Of a stretch of DNA of 64,000 bases, positions 51,936 to 60,182 are shown in pieces. Within the stretch, counting starts at the first letter, position 1. Each line of letters begins with the position of its first letter. The notes beneath the pieces were generated by a model that saw only the letters and a program-made list of their open reading frames with translations, was not told where the DNA came from and searched no databases. The position numbers were made by a program, and so were the translations under genes. The DNA comes from Catellatospora tritici. Lineage in GTDB: Bacteria; Actinomycetota; Actinomycetes; Mycobacteriales; Micromonosporaceae. The DNA is taken from positions 1-64,000 of the forward strand of contig NZ_JAHRCY010000029.1 in assembly GCF_019083965.1 (NCBI RefSeq), read 5' to 3'.

Positions 51936-52892
51936 GTGGAGATCACCTGGGAACGCTGGACGGCGTTGGACAACGCCGGGTCCCGGGCGTTGGCGGACCG
52001 GATCGCCGGCCGGGTCGGCGCCGCCTCGGCCGAGGTCGGCCTACATGAGTACGCAGGTCGCAGGGCTCGGACCGCCGTCTTCGACGTTGACGGCGTCCCG
52101 TTCGCGCTGGTCCCGGCACGGCAGGTGCAGGTCGGGTACGACGTGGACCACTTCTGCCCCACCGCGGACCAGGTCGGCAGCTATCGCGAGTCGGCCGAGG
52201 CCTTCGGACTGCCCGACGACATCCGCGATTACGTAGCCGAGCGCACCTCGCCGCCGTGCACCGTGTCGGTGCCGGCGCTGCTGGTCGCAGTCGAGGCGGT
52301 GCAGGCCGGGCTCACCGCGATGCCCGTCGACGAACCCACGGTGCTGCGCCGGGTTGACGAACTGCGGCAGACGGTCGCGGTGACCGGCTCGGCGATGCCC
52401 GAACAGGTCGAGTGGGCCGGGTTCGGGCGGGCGCTGCTGGCCTCGGACGGTTCGGTGCGCGCCGCATGGATGTACGACACCCCGTCTTACGACAACGAGG
52501 TCGCCCGGCTGGCGGGGCTCGGCCGGCGGCTGCTCACTCCGGACGAGTGGGAGTACGCCTGCGGTGCCGGCGCGACAACCCTGTTCCGGTGGGGTGACAC
52601 CTACCCGGGCGGCGGCGATCCGTGGTCGGCCCGCATCGGGCCGCACCGCGAGCCGAGCCTGTTCGGTCTGGCCATCGGGCAGGACCCGTACCGGGACGAG
52701 CGGACCGCCGACCCGGCCGTGATCTGCGGCGGCGACGGCGGCTCCATGGTGTGCGGCGGTTCGGGCGACTTCGTATCCTGGCTCACCATCGCCACCGCCT
52801 ACCGCGACGCCGACTACGCCCAGTTCGTCCAGGACGAGGCTGAGGACGTGGACCAGATGCTGGTACGTCCCGTCATCCCGCTGCACAACTGA
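51936..52892 (+). CDS. FGE-fold (formylglycine-generating-enzyme-like) protein
   Basis: A 318-residue protein from GTG 51936. The centre reads LAGLGRRLLTPDEWEYACGA, GATTLFRWGDTYP, the hallmark of the FGE/SUMF1 sulfatase-modifying fold (also used in diversified variable proteins). The first 150 residues (VFDVDGVPFALVPARQVQVG, TADQVGSYRESAEAFGLPDD) look like an N-terminal extension of the same fold. The catalytic Cys pair of true FGE near the C-terminus is not evident: CGGDGGSMVCGGSGDF has two Cys but in another setting. So a binding or recognition role is possible. A SUKH-type remnant follows 13 bp downstream as if in the same operon. Confidence 0.7.
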   Translation: MEITWERWTALDNAGSRALADRIAGRVGAASAEVGLHEYAGRRARTAVFDVDGVPFALVPARQVQVGYDVDHFCPTADQVGSYRESAEAFGLPDDIRDYVAERTSPPCTVSVPALLVAVEAVQAGLTAMPVDEPTVLRRVDELRQTVAVTGSAMPEQVEWAGFGRALLASDGSVRAAWMYDTPSYDNEVARLAGLGRRLLTPDEWEYACGAGATTLFRWGDTYPGGGDPWSARIGPHREPSLFGLAIGQDPYRDERTADPAVICGGDGGSMVCGGSGDFVSWLTIATAYRDADYAQFVQDEAEDVDQMLVRPVIPLHN

Positions 52893-52905
52893 CAGTGAGG
52901 CCGAC

Positions 52906-53215
52906 ATGCTCACCGACTGGACGGGCGTGCGCGAACGCGTCGAGATCCTGGGCCGCCATCCCCACCGCAAAACGATCTTCGGCGCAGGCGACCATCAGCC
53001 GCGTCTGGGTCCGCCCCTCAGTTTGGACCGGCTCGGCGACCTGGAGCACCACCTCGGCGTGGGCTGCCCGAGGATTGCCGCACATTCCTGACCCAGGTCT
53101 TGGCTGGCGGTGCCGGCCCGGCGTACGGCGTCTTCCCCGTGCGGCGTGACGACTCGGACACGTGGCGCCGGATCGGCGACGGCGACGACATGACCGACCT
53201 TGACCTGGATGCACG
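52906..53215 (+). pseudogene. SMI1/KNR4 (SUKH) family remnant, frameshifted
   Basis: ATG 52906 (GTGAGG upstream) reads MLTDWTGVRERVEILGRHPH, GAGDHQPRLGPPLSLDRLGD and LEHHLGVGCPRIAAHS-stop. The next frame carries the chain on: PEDCRTFLTQVLAGGAGPAY, GVFPVRRDDSDTWRRIGDGD. Together they form the N-terminal half of a SUKH domain (LPxxYRxFLxxVxxGGAGPxYGV). A base lost near 53075 kills it and the C-terminal half is missing. SUKH proteins are common immunity proteins of polymorphic toxin systems; no partner toxin is next to it. Confidence 0.75.
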
Positions 53216-53372
53216 ACCACTTCGAACACGAGGCGTACCGCCAAGACCTCCGGGCTGCAGCGGGTGGATCGGACAGGGCAGCCGACGTACCGCACGACCG
53301 TCGCTCGTCCGATGCGGTTGCTGACCAACACGGCGGCGTCTCCCTGACGGGGCCGTGGACGATGGGGGCGGA

Positions 53373-53591
53373 TCAGCCAGAAGGCTTGACGATACCGAAG
53401 GTGTCGAAGTCGGCAGTGTCTTCGACGCACCCGTCGGCGGCGATCACCTCCAAGTGGCTGGGTGCGTTGGCGCGGGCCACCTGTGCAGCCTGGCGGACCG
53501 CGTCGGGTCTGCGTTCGTACACCCCGACCAGTTCGTCGCCGTCGAGCACGTCCCACACTTCGTGATTGGCCACCACGTCGAAACGTCTCAT
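53373..53591 (-). CDS. small DUF2188-like protein
   Basis: A 72-residue protein; ATG 53591 follows GGGAGGTGGAAC. The sequence (RFDVVANHEVWDVLDGDELV, YERRPDAVRQAAQVARANAP) has the two-strand, helix, strand layout of small DUF2188-type proteins that occur widely in bacteria. The last strand SHLEVIAADGCVEDTADFDT fits. No role is known. It is followed on the same strand by nothing convincing and preceded by the DUF6458-type gene 67 bp away. Confidence 0.7.
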   Translation of the reverse strand: MRRFDVVANHEVWDVLDGDELVGVYERRPDAVRQAAQVARANAPSHLEVIAADGCVEDTADFDTFGIVKPSG

Positions 53592-53658
53592 GTTCCACCT
53601 CCCGGCTCAGCTGCGGCGCGCGGCCCGCAAGCACCGGGCCCCGGTGTCGTGCATTGGG

Positions 53659-53883
53659 TCAGACGTCGATGCGTTCCTCGCCCCGGTGGTACTCGGTCGG
53701 CTCGCGCATGATCATGGTGCGATTACGCGGCCCGACGAACGCGGCGAACAGCAGGCCGAGCGCCCCGCCGATCACAAGGATCCAGCCGACCCCGGTGATG
53801 TCGACGCCCGCGATGCTGCACTCGAGCGCGAACGTGAAGATCGCGCCGAGCACCATCAGGAATATGCTTGCACCGATTCCCAC
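53659..53883 (-). CDS. DUF6458-type two-helix membrane protein
   Basis: A 74-residue membrane protein; GTG 53883 has GGAGG 7 bp upstream. Two helices (IGASIFLMVLGAIFTFALEC and VGWILVIGGALGLLFAAFVG) flank the loop SIAGVDITG. The GxSIFLxxLGAIxxFAV...GVDxxxVGWIL pattern is that of an abundant actinobacterial small membrane protein family whose function is unknown. The tail is polar and acidic with REPTEYHRGEE. Probably a housekeeping membrane protein, independent of the TIR genes nearby. Confidence 0.75.
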   Translation of the reverse strand: MGIGASIFLMVLGAIFTFALECSIAGVDITGVGWILVIGGALGLLFAAFVGPRNRTMIMREPTEYHRGEERIDV

Positions 53884-54221
53884 CGGGGTCCTCCGAGCCT
53901 GCCGCTGCGTCGCGGATACAACGCCGCGATACCCACACCCTCGAAGCAGAAACGGCCTCAGTTCCTCACAAGGACGTGAAGTGCAGAAACGACGCCCAGC
54001 GAGCGCGGCGGTATCGGATCATTCACCACTCCACCGACCGCGACCACACCACCCGGCCACCTCGACACGCCGATTTTCACCAGCGATCGCTCAAACACAC
54101 CGGTGCACACTCATCTGGCAACAGGCGCGAACCCCCGAACTGCGGGTCTCCGAAGTCCTGCATGGGGACGGGTGTTCTGCACAACCACCGTTGGGCAGGA
54201 CACGCCACCGTTGAGCCGCGG
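53884..54221. other. gap with no recognisable gene
   Basis: Between the DUF6458-type gene and the 3' end of the repeated TIR-WD40 gene. No ribosome site with a coherent frame and no simple hairpin terminator was noticed. Confidence 0.45.
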
Positions 54222-55565
54222 TCAGTTCCACAATCGCACCGTCTTGTCGCCGCTGCCGGTGGCGAGGGTTCGCCCGTCCGGGCTGAACCCCACTGACTGC
54301 ACCCAGTCGTTGTGGCCGGTAAGAGTAGCGGCGAGGACCGGGCGCAGCCGGTCGGTGACATTCCACAACCGCACCGTCTGGTCGTCGCTGCCCGTAGCGA
54401 GGGTCTGCCCATCCGGGCTGAACCCCACCGAGTTCACCACGCCGGTGTGGTCGGTGAGGGTGGCGATGGAGACTGGGCGCAGCCGGTCGGTGATGTCCCA
54501 CAACCGCACCGTCTGGTCGCCGCTGCCGGTGGCGAGGGTCCGCCCGTCCGGACTGAACCCCACCGACCATATCCAGTCGGCATGGTCGGTGAGAGTGGCG
54601 GTGACGACCGGGCGCAGCCGGTCGGTAACGTCCCACAACCGCACCGTCTCGTCGTCGCTGCCCGTTGCGAGGGTCCGCCCATCCGGACTGAACCCCACCG
54701 AGTTCAACTCGCCGGTGTGGTCGGTGAGGGTGGCGGTGAGGACCGGGCGCAGCCGGTCGGTAACGTCCCACAATCGCACCGTCTTGTCGCCGCTGCCGCT
54801 GGCGAGGGTCCGCCCATCCGGGCTGAACCCCACCGACCGCACTCCGCCGGTGTGGCCGGTGAGGGTGGCGATGGAGACCGGGCGCAGCCGGTCGGTGATG
54901 TCCCACAACCGCACCGTCTTGTCGCGGCTGCCGGTAGCCATGGTCCGCCCGTCCGGACTGAACCCCACCGTATACACCCAACCGGTGTGGCCGGTGAGGA
55001 CGGCGGTGGGGACCGGACGCAGCCGGTCGGTGATGTCCCACAACCGCACCGTCTTGTCGAAGCTGCCGGTGGCGACAGTGTGCCCGTCCACGGCGAACCC
55101 CACCGAAAAAACCCCGGCGGTGTGATCCGTGAGGGTGGCGACAGAGACACCTCGGAGTTTCGCCGACTGCGGTGCCGGGGTGACCCGGGCGACAGACCTG
55201 GGCAGTCGGTTGACGTACCCCGCCGAGGGCATCCGCCCACCGGTGACGTCCTCGTATTGGAGGTGTGCCAGGCGGAAGAACCGCTTCCCACCCAACAGTA
55301 GGGGGAAGATCGGCTTGCCGACAAGTTCGGCCTGATCGATCTCCCGGTCCACCCAGTCCGACTGGGTCGAGGCCGGGCTCATCACCACGACGAACGCCGC
55401 GCAGGTGTCGATCTGCCGCTCGATCACCCTGGACCAGCGGTCACCGGTGATGACCTGCCGATCGAACCACACCACGACACCGGCCGCAGTGAGATGCTCG
55501 GCCAGCTTCACGGCATAGGCGCTGTCGGCGGCGTGGCTGTAGCTGATGAACACATGTCCCGACAC
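54222..55565 (-). CDS. TIR-WD40 protein with seven near-identical blades
   Basis: A 447-residue protein. The TIR domain (1-130): HVFISYSHAADSAYAVKLAE, VVWFDRQVITGDRWSRVIER, AFVVVMSPASTQSDWVDREI; Glu75 is at the catalytic position. The linker QYEDVTGGRMPSAGYVNRLP follows. The rest is exactly seven WD40 blades of 45 residues, each with SVGFSPDGRTLATGSGDxTV and RLWDITDRLRPV. Seven blades make one closed propeller. The blades are almost identical in DNA too, a sign of recent internal duplication or gene conversion. No membrane helix. The NudC gene lies 183 bp upstream on the same strand. Predicted action: a WD40 sensor releases TIR NADase activity. Confidence 0.92.
   Translation of the reverse strand: MSGHVFISYSHAADSAYAVKLAEHLTAAGVVVWFDRQVITGDRWSRVIERQIDTCAAFVVVMSPASTQSDWVDREIDQAELVGKPIFPLLLGGKRFFRLAHLQYEDVTGGRMPSAGYVNRLPRSVARVTPAPQSAKLRGVSVATLTDHTAGVFSVGFAVDGHTVATGSFDKTVRLWDITDRLRPVPTAVLTGHTGWVYTVGFSPDGRTMATGSRDKTVRLWDITDRLRPVSIATLTGHTGGVRSVGFSPDGRTLASGSGDKTVRLWDVTDRLRPVLTATLTDHTGELNSVGFSPDGRTLATGSDDETVRLWDVTDRLRPVVTATLTDHADWIWSVGFSPDGRTLATGSGDQTVRLWDITDRLRPVSIATLTDHTGVVNSVGFSPDGQTLATGSDDQTVRLWNVTDRLRPVLAATLTGHNDWVQSVGFSPDGRTLATGSGDKTVRLWN
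54231..55110 (-). repeat. intragenic 135-bp tandem repeats (WD40 blades)
   Basis: The coding DNA for the seven blades repeats every 135 bp; for example GGCTGAACCC recurs at 54281, 54416 and so on. Units differ at a handful of positions. Such arrays are prone to slippage and repeat-number change, which would break or re-form the propeller. Confidence 0.85.
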
Positions 55566-55748
55566 CCCAGCAAACTACCGAGCCCTGTCAATCTCAGAGC
55601 ATCGGCCACGAGTGCAGTGTTACAAGATCCAAGATATAGGCGGCGTTGCCGACCCGTCGCCGGGATGGGCACCTCCGGGATGGCTGCGACAGCCGCCGCG
55701 CGCCGCAAAGGCGGTCTCATGGTTCGCCCGCGCCAGGGCGCGAGGGCG

Positions 55749-56702
55749 TCAGTCGCTCTCTTCCAGCCAGCCGCGTAGCAGGAGCCGGTCGATCGAGTCC
55801 TCGCGGCCGAGCCGACCACCCGACGCCACGTGTGCGGCGAGCTCGGCCCGGGTGAACCAGCGCGCCTCGACCAGTTCTTCACCGTCCACGGCCACGGTCT
55901 CCGCGGTCGCCGTGGCCCGGAACCCCACCATCAGCCCCGACGGAAACGGCCACGCCTGTGAAGCCACGTATGTCACCGCCTCGACCGGTACCCCCGCCTC
56001 CTCGGCCACCTCACGCCGAACCGCGTCCTCGAGGCTCTCGCCGATCTCCACGAACCCGGCCAGCGTCGAGTACCCGCCAACGGCGGACCCCTTGTGCCGA
56101 GCCAGCAGGCAACGGCGCGGTGCGCCCGCCGATTCGACCAGCATGATCACCGCCGGCTCGATCCGCGGAAAGAACAGCCGGCCGCACCTGCCGTCGGAGC
56201 AGACCCGCACATGGCCGCCGTTGCGGCTCAGCGTCGCGGCCCCGCAGGCGCCGCAGAAGCCCTGGTGACGATTCCAGTGCAGCAGCCCTCGCGCGTACGC
56301 CAGCGTCGACGCCTCACTCGGCGCCAGAGTCCCCACCAGCGCGCGAACGTCCAGGACGCGCTCCGCACCGGCCAGGTCGACCGCCTCGGACTCCGCCAGC
56401 GCGGACAGGTCCACGGCGAACACGCCAGTGTCCCCGTCCATTCCCAGGAAGACCGCCCCGCCCAAGACCTGGCGGACCGCATCGGCCCGGCCGCCCGCCA
56501 GCACCACCGGAGCCTGAGGCGTTCCAGCCATCAGGCACTGATCGTGCCACATCGGGATCAACCGGGCCTCCGGTGCCGTGAGGGTTGCCTCGATCCACAC
56601 TGGGTCGGTCCGCCGGTCGCTGGCCCGGTCGAGCCATCCGCCGCAATAGGTCAGGCTGGGCTCATGCAGCACGATGTGGTGATCAATCATGGTCGGTAGC
56701 AT
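55749..56702 (-). CDS. nudC: NAD(H) pyrophosphatase NudC
   Basis: A 317-residue Nudix hydrolase that cleaves NAD(H) to NMN(H) and AMP and can remove NAD caps from RNA. The Zn ribbon is present (FCGACGA and VCSDGRCGRLFFPR), as are the Nudix box GFVEIGESLEDAVRREVAEE and the NADH-type motif SQAWPFPSGLMVGF (usual SQPWPFPxS, with Pro to Ala). Length and domain order fit actinobacterial NudC. ATG 56702 or ATG 56690 starts it. It sits directly upstream of a TIR-WD40 gene on the same strand with a 183-bp gap, joining two NAD-consuming activities. Confidence 0.93.
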   Translation of the reverse strand: MLPTMIDHHIVLHEPSLTYCGGWLDRASDRRTDPVWIEATLTAPEARLIPMWHDQCLMAGTPQAPVVLAGGRADAVRQVLGGAVFLGMDGDTGVFAVDLSALAESEAVDLAGAERVLDVRALVGTLAPSEASTLAYARGLLHWNRHQGFCGACGAATLSRNGGHVRVCSDGRCGRLFFPRIEPAVIMLVESAGAPRRCLLARHKGSAVGGYSTLAGFVEIGESLEDAVRREVAEEAGVPVEAVTYVASQAWPFPSGLMVGFRATATAETVAVDGEELVEARWFTRAELAAHVASGGRLGREDSIDRLLLRGWLEESD

Positions 56703-56760
56703 TCCAGACTCGCTCCGCCGTCGGTTCCCGTGACCTCACGCATCGCACCGACGACGATGC

Positions 56761-56890
56761 CTAGGCCGTGGACGGGGTTCTCCTCGCCGAGAGGAGCAGC
56801 AGCAGGATGGCGATCACGATCACCTCCGGTGGGAACCGGAACCCGGCGAACGCCGTCTTCGCAGGCAACACCGACCTGAGCGTGGCGACC
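56761..56890 (-). pseudogene. IS6-family transposase N-terminal scrap
   Basis: Leftward, LRSVLPAKTAFAGFRFPPEV then IVIAILLLLLSARRTPSTA and a stop. FAGFRFPPEVI is the conserved start of IS6-type transposases, after which VRWYLRYGLSYRD is expected and is missing. It marks the boundary between the TIR island and the NRPS locus. Confidence 0.65.
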
Positions 56891-57006
56891 ACCTCACCGC
56901 CGAGTATGCGTGCACATGCCAAGGTTCAACGCGACAGATCCACCAGTACCCGGGGTTGCCACGACATCTCGACGCGCGACATGTGAGGCCAGGCCACTCC
57001 GGCTGT

Positions 57007-60000
57007 TCAGTCGGTCGTCAGCTTCTCGGCATGAGTGATGAACGCAGCCCCAAGCGCCTGCGCGAAGGCGGTGCCCACGCGGTCCGGCCGGTAGCTGATG
57101 ACGAGTTCCGCGTTGCCATCGGCCTGCGGGCGCACCTCGGCGACGAGTTCGGTGGGCAGGCCGAACGGCGGCTGCCGGAAGAACTCGGTTCGCGTACCGG
57201 CCAGATGCAGCTCGGGGGTCGCGTTGTTCTGCAGGGCGAACATGTTCTGGAACAGGGGTGGACGCGTACCGCGCGACGGGTTGGCCAGCTGCACCACCTC
57301 GCTGAACGGGATGTCCTGTGCCGCGAAAGCGCGGCGGACGGTGCTCGCGACACGAAGCAGATCGTCCCCGCTGAAGGCCTTGACCGGAAAACGCATCCGT
57401 ACGCAGAGCACATCGATCAGACAGGACACGGCGTTTTCCACGCGGGCGTCTCCACGCAGTGCCACGGGCGTGCCCACGCCGAAATCGCTCGCTCCGGTGA
57501 GCTCCGACAGAGCTCTGCCATAGGCGGTCAGCAGGACCGTGTAGGGGGTGGTCCCATGCCGCACCGCCTGCTGCTCGACCCGCTGCAGCAGGCTCTCGGG
57601 AAGCGCGTACCTCTCACAGCGCGGAAGCGCCGAGAGGTCACCGGCAGCGGGGTGGGGGAAGTCCAGGGACGGAACCTCGGCGAGTTCGGACTTCCAGTAC
57701 GCGCGCTGCTCCTCCAGCTCGGCGGCGTCGGAGCGGGTCAGCTGTACCGCGGCCAGCTGCCGGAGACCGGGTGCCGGGGCGCCTTGCGGACGCCCGCCAG
57801 CCAGGAGCGCGTTGTACGCGGCCGAGAGATCTGCCGCGAGGATCGGTTCGGACCATCCGTCGGTGGCTATGTGGTGGACGACCACGGCCACGAGATGTGC
57901 CCTACCCGCGCCGATCGTCACCACGACGACTCGCCAGATGTCGCCCTGCTCCAGGTCGAAGGGCCGCCCGACGGCCTCCCGCAACGCCGTGTGGGCGGCA
58001 TCCTCGGTGGGTGCCCGCAGTACGACGACTCCGGGCGACGGCGTGTCGGCCGGCTCCACGACCGCCTCGTTCTCCAGCCGGTAACGGGCACGCAGGGACT
58101 CATGGCGGCCATGGGCATGGTCGACGGCTTCGGCCAGCACACCGGTGTCCAGCTCGCCCTCGACCCGCCAGCCCATGACACAGTGGTCGGTGAGGTCATC
58201 CGGATCGAACACGTGCCGGATCAGCATGTCGCTCTGCTGCCGGACCAGTGGCAGCGTGTCCCTCTCCAGCCAGGTCGACAGCGGAACGGGCTCGGCCTGC
58301 GGTCGCTCCAGCCAGCGCGCGATCCCGGCCGGAGTAGGGGTCTGGTAGATCTGGGAGAGTGGGAGCGACCGGTACTCCGGGCCCTGGAACTCGGAGCGCA
58401 CCCGGCTCTGCAGCGTGGTCGCCAGCAGGGAATGCCCACCCCAGACGAAGAAGTCGTCGTCGGGCCCGAAGGCGTCGCGATCCAGTACGTCGGCGAAGAG
58501 CGCGCAGAGTGCGGCCTCCGTCCGCGAGCGGGGCGCCGCTGTTCCCGCCACCGGGGGCAGCTGGACGATGTCCGGCAGCGCCGCACGGTCGAGCTTGCCG
58601 TTTCCGGTCAGTGGCAGTTCGTTCAGCATCCCGATGGCGGAGGGGATCATGTAGTGGGGCAGCACTTCGGCCAGGAATCCGCGCAGGGCCGCGACATCCG
58701 GTATCGCGTCGGCATGGGGAACGACGTGGGCGACGAGCACCGGACTGCCGTCACGGGACTGCCTGACCGATGCGGCGGCCTGCGCGATCGCGGGGTGGCG
58801 CGTGAGCGCGGTCTCCACCTCGCCGAGTTCGATGCGGAACCCCCGGATCTTGACCTGACTGTCGGCCCGCCCGCAGAAGACCAGGAGGCCATCGGGGCGC
58901 TGCCGGGCGAGGTCGCCCGACCGGTAGCCGCGTACCAGCTGTCCCTGGCGGTCCTGGAGGTCGACGAAGCGCCTCGCCGTCAGCTCGGGCAGTCCTCGGT
59001 AACCCAGGCTCACTCCTGGGCCCACCACCACGATCTCGCCGGTCTCGCCCTGCTGGACGCACCGCAGCTCCTCGTCGACGAGGAGCAGGTCGAGGTCGGG
59101 CAGCGGGCGGCCGATCACACTCTCGCCATGCTCGATGTCGGCGGTGCCGACCTGGTGGTAGGAGGCGTGGACGGTGGTCTCGGTGATGCCGTACATGTTG
59201 ACCAGGCGAGGCAGTGAAGTGCCGTATTTGTCCACCCACGGCTGGAGTTCGGGAAACCGCAGGGCTTCGCCGCCGAAGACGACGTGCCGCAGTGGCAGCC
59301 GCTCACCGTCGCGGCCGTCTTCCGCCACGACCTGCCGGAACGCCGAAGGGGTCTGGTTGAGGATCGTCACCTGCTCTTCGAGCATCAGTCGCCGGAACGC
59401 CACGGGGTCCTTGGCCACCACGTCGGGGACCACCACAGCACGTCCGCCGTGCAGCAGTGCGCCCCAGATCTCCCAGACCGAGAAGTCGAAGGCGAACGAG
59501 TGGAAGACGGTCCACACGTCGTTCTCGGTGAACTCGAACAGAGGCATGGACGTGGAGAACAGGCGCAACACGTTCCGGTGGGTGACCTCGACTCCCTTGG
59601 GCCGACCCGTGGTGCCAGAGGTGAAGATGATGTAGCACCGATCGTCCGGCGAGATCGCCGCCGGTGCGGACGCGGTGAACTTCCGATCTTCTTCGGACTC
59701 CTCCACCAGACACAGGGCAAGCCCCGCCGGGAGACCGTCCGCCAGTAGCCGCGACGTCACGACGGCGGCCGGATCCGCGTCTTCGAGGATGAGTGCGTTT
59801 CGCTGCGCGGGGGCGGTCGGATCGAGCGGCAGATAGAACGCACCGGCCTTCAGGACGGCGAGTGCTGCCACCACCATCTCGACCGAGCGCTCGAGGAGGA
59901 TCCCCACGGGACGGCCCGCGGCCTCCGGGCCGCTCGGAAGGTCCGCCGCCAACCGGTCGGACCATCGGTCCAACTCGGCGTAGGTCAGGTTCCGCCTCCC

Positions 60001-60096
60001 GCAGGTGACCGCGACCCGGTCGGGAAACCGGGCGACGCAGGCGGCGAAGGCCTCGACAAGGGATCCCGGCGTACTCACGGATGGCTGGTCAGACAT
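57007..60096 (-). CDS. NRPS module A-T-C, predicted threonine
   Basis: A 1029-residue nonribosomal peptide synthetase; ATG 60096 is chosen over an upstream frame that reads as noise. The adenylation domain (about 10-500) has IIFTSGTTGRPKGVEVTH, FDFSVWEIWGALLHGG, VNMYGITETTVHASY and GNGKLDRAALP. Its pocket residues read D-F-W-N-V-G-M-V-H-K, one change from the threonine code DFWNIGMVHK. The carrier domain shows DDDFFVWGGHSLLATTL with the phosphopantetheine Ser. The condensation domain has HHIATDGWS, an intact HHxxxDG. There is no first C domain and no thioesterase, so the module loads Thr and condenses it with a partner acceptor; other genes must lie beyond the window or elsewhere. Confidence 0.92.
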   Translation of the reverse strand: MSDQPSVSTPGSLVEAFAACVARFPDRVAVTCGRRNLTYAELDRWSDRLAADLPSGPEAAGRPVGILLERSVEMVVAALAVLKAGAFYLPLDPTAPAQRNALILEDADPAAVVTSRLLADGLPAGLALCLVEESEEDRKFTASAPAAISPDDRCYIIFTSGTTGRPKGVEVTHRNVLRLFSTSMPLFEFTENDVWTVFHSFAFDFSVWEIWGALLHGGRAVVVPDVVAKDPVAFRRLMLEEQVTILNQTPSAFRQVVAEDGRDGERLPLRHVVFGGEALRFPELQPWVDKYGTSLPRLVNMYGITETTVHASYHQVGTADIEHGESVIGRPLPDLDLLLVDEELRCVQQGETGEIVVVGPGVSLGYRGLPELTARRFVDLQDRQGQLVRGYRSGDLARQRPDGLLVFCGRADSQVKIRGFRIELGEVETALTRHPAIAQAAASVRQSRDGSPVLVAHVVPHADAIPDVAALRGFLAEVLPHYMIPSAIGMLNELPLTGNGKLDRAALPDIVQLPPVAGTAAPRSRTEAALCALFADVLDRDAFGPDDDFFVWGGHSLLATTLQSRVRSEFQGPEYRSLPLSQIYQTPTPAGIARWLERPQAEPVPLSTWLERDTLPLVRQQSDMLIRHVFDPDDLTDHCVMGWRVEGELDTGVLAEAVDHAHGRHESLRARYRLENEAVVEPADTPSPGVVVLRAPTEDAAHTALREAVGRPFDLEQGDIWRVVVVTIGAGRAHLVAVVVHHIATDGWSEPILAADLSAAYNALLAGGRPQGAPAPGLRQLAAVQLTRSDAAELEEQRAYWKSELAEVPSLDFPHPAAGDLSALPRCERYALPESLLQRVEQQAVRHGTTPYTVLLTAYGRALSELTGASDFGVGTPVALRGDARVENAVSCLIDVLCVRMRFPVKAFSGDDLLRVASTVRRAFAAQDIPFSEVVQLANPSRGTRPPLFQNMFALQNNATPELHLAGTRTEFFRQPPFGLPTELVAEVRPQADGNAELVISYRPDRVGTAFAQALGAAFITHAEKLTTD

Positions 60097-60182
60097 GCCT
60101 TGTCCACTTCCTCTGTAACGACATGGCCGACCAGTGCGGGCCGGCTTCGCCGATGGCTGGCTCCATCCGCTGCGCTGCGATG

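Noticed and set aside
54231..55110. Regular repeats considered as a CRISPR array
   Set aside because: The period is 135 bp, repeats are in frame and encode WD40 blades, and there are no variable spacers between short identical repeats.
54103..55125. Repetitive rightward frame opposite the TIR-WD40 gene
   Set aside because: Its repeats are only the complement of the WD40 coding repeats; the leftward frame has TIR and WD40 motifs.
56956..59217. 753-codon rightward open frame opposite the NRPS
   Set aside because: It lies antisense to a well-defined A-T-C synthetase with all core motifs and has no recognisable domain.
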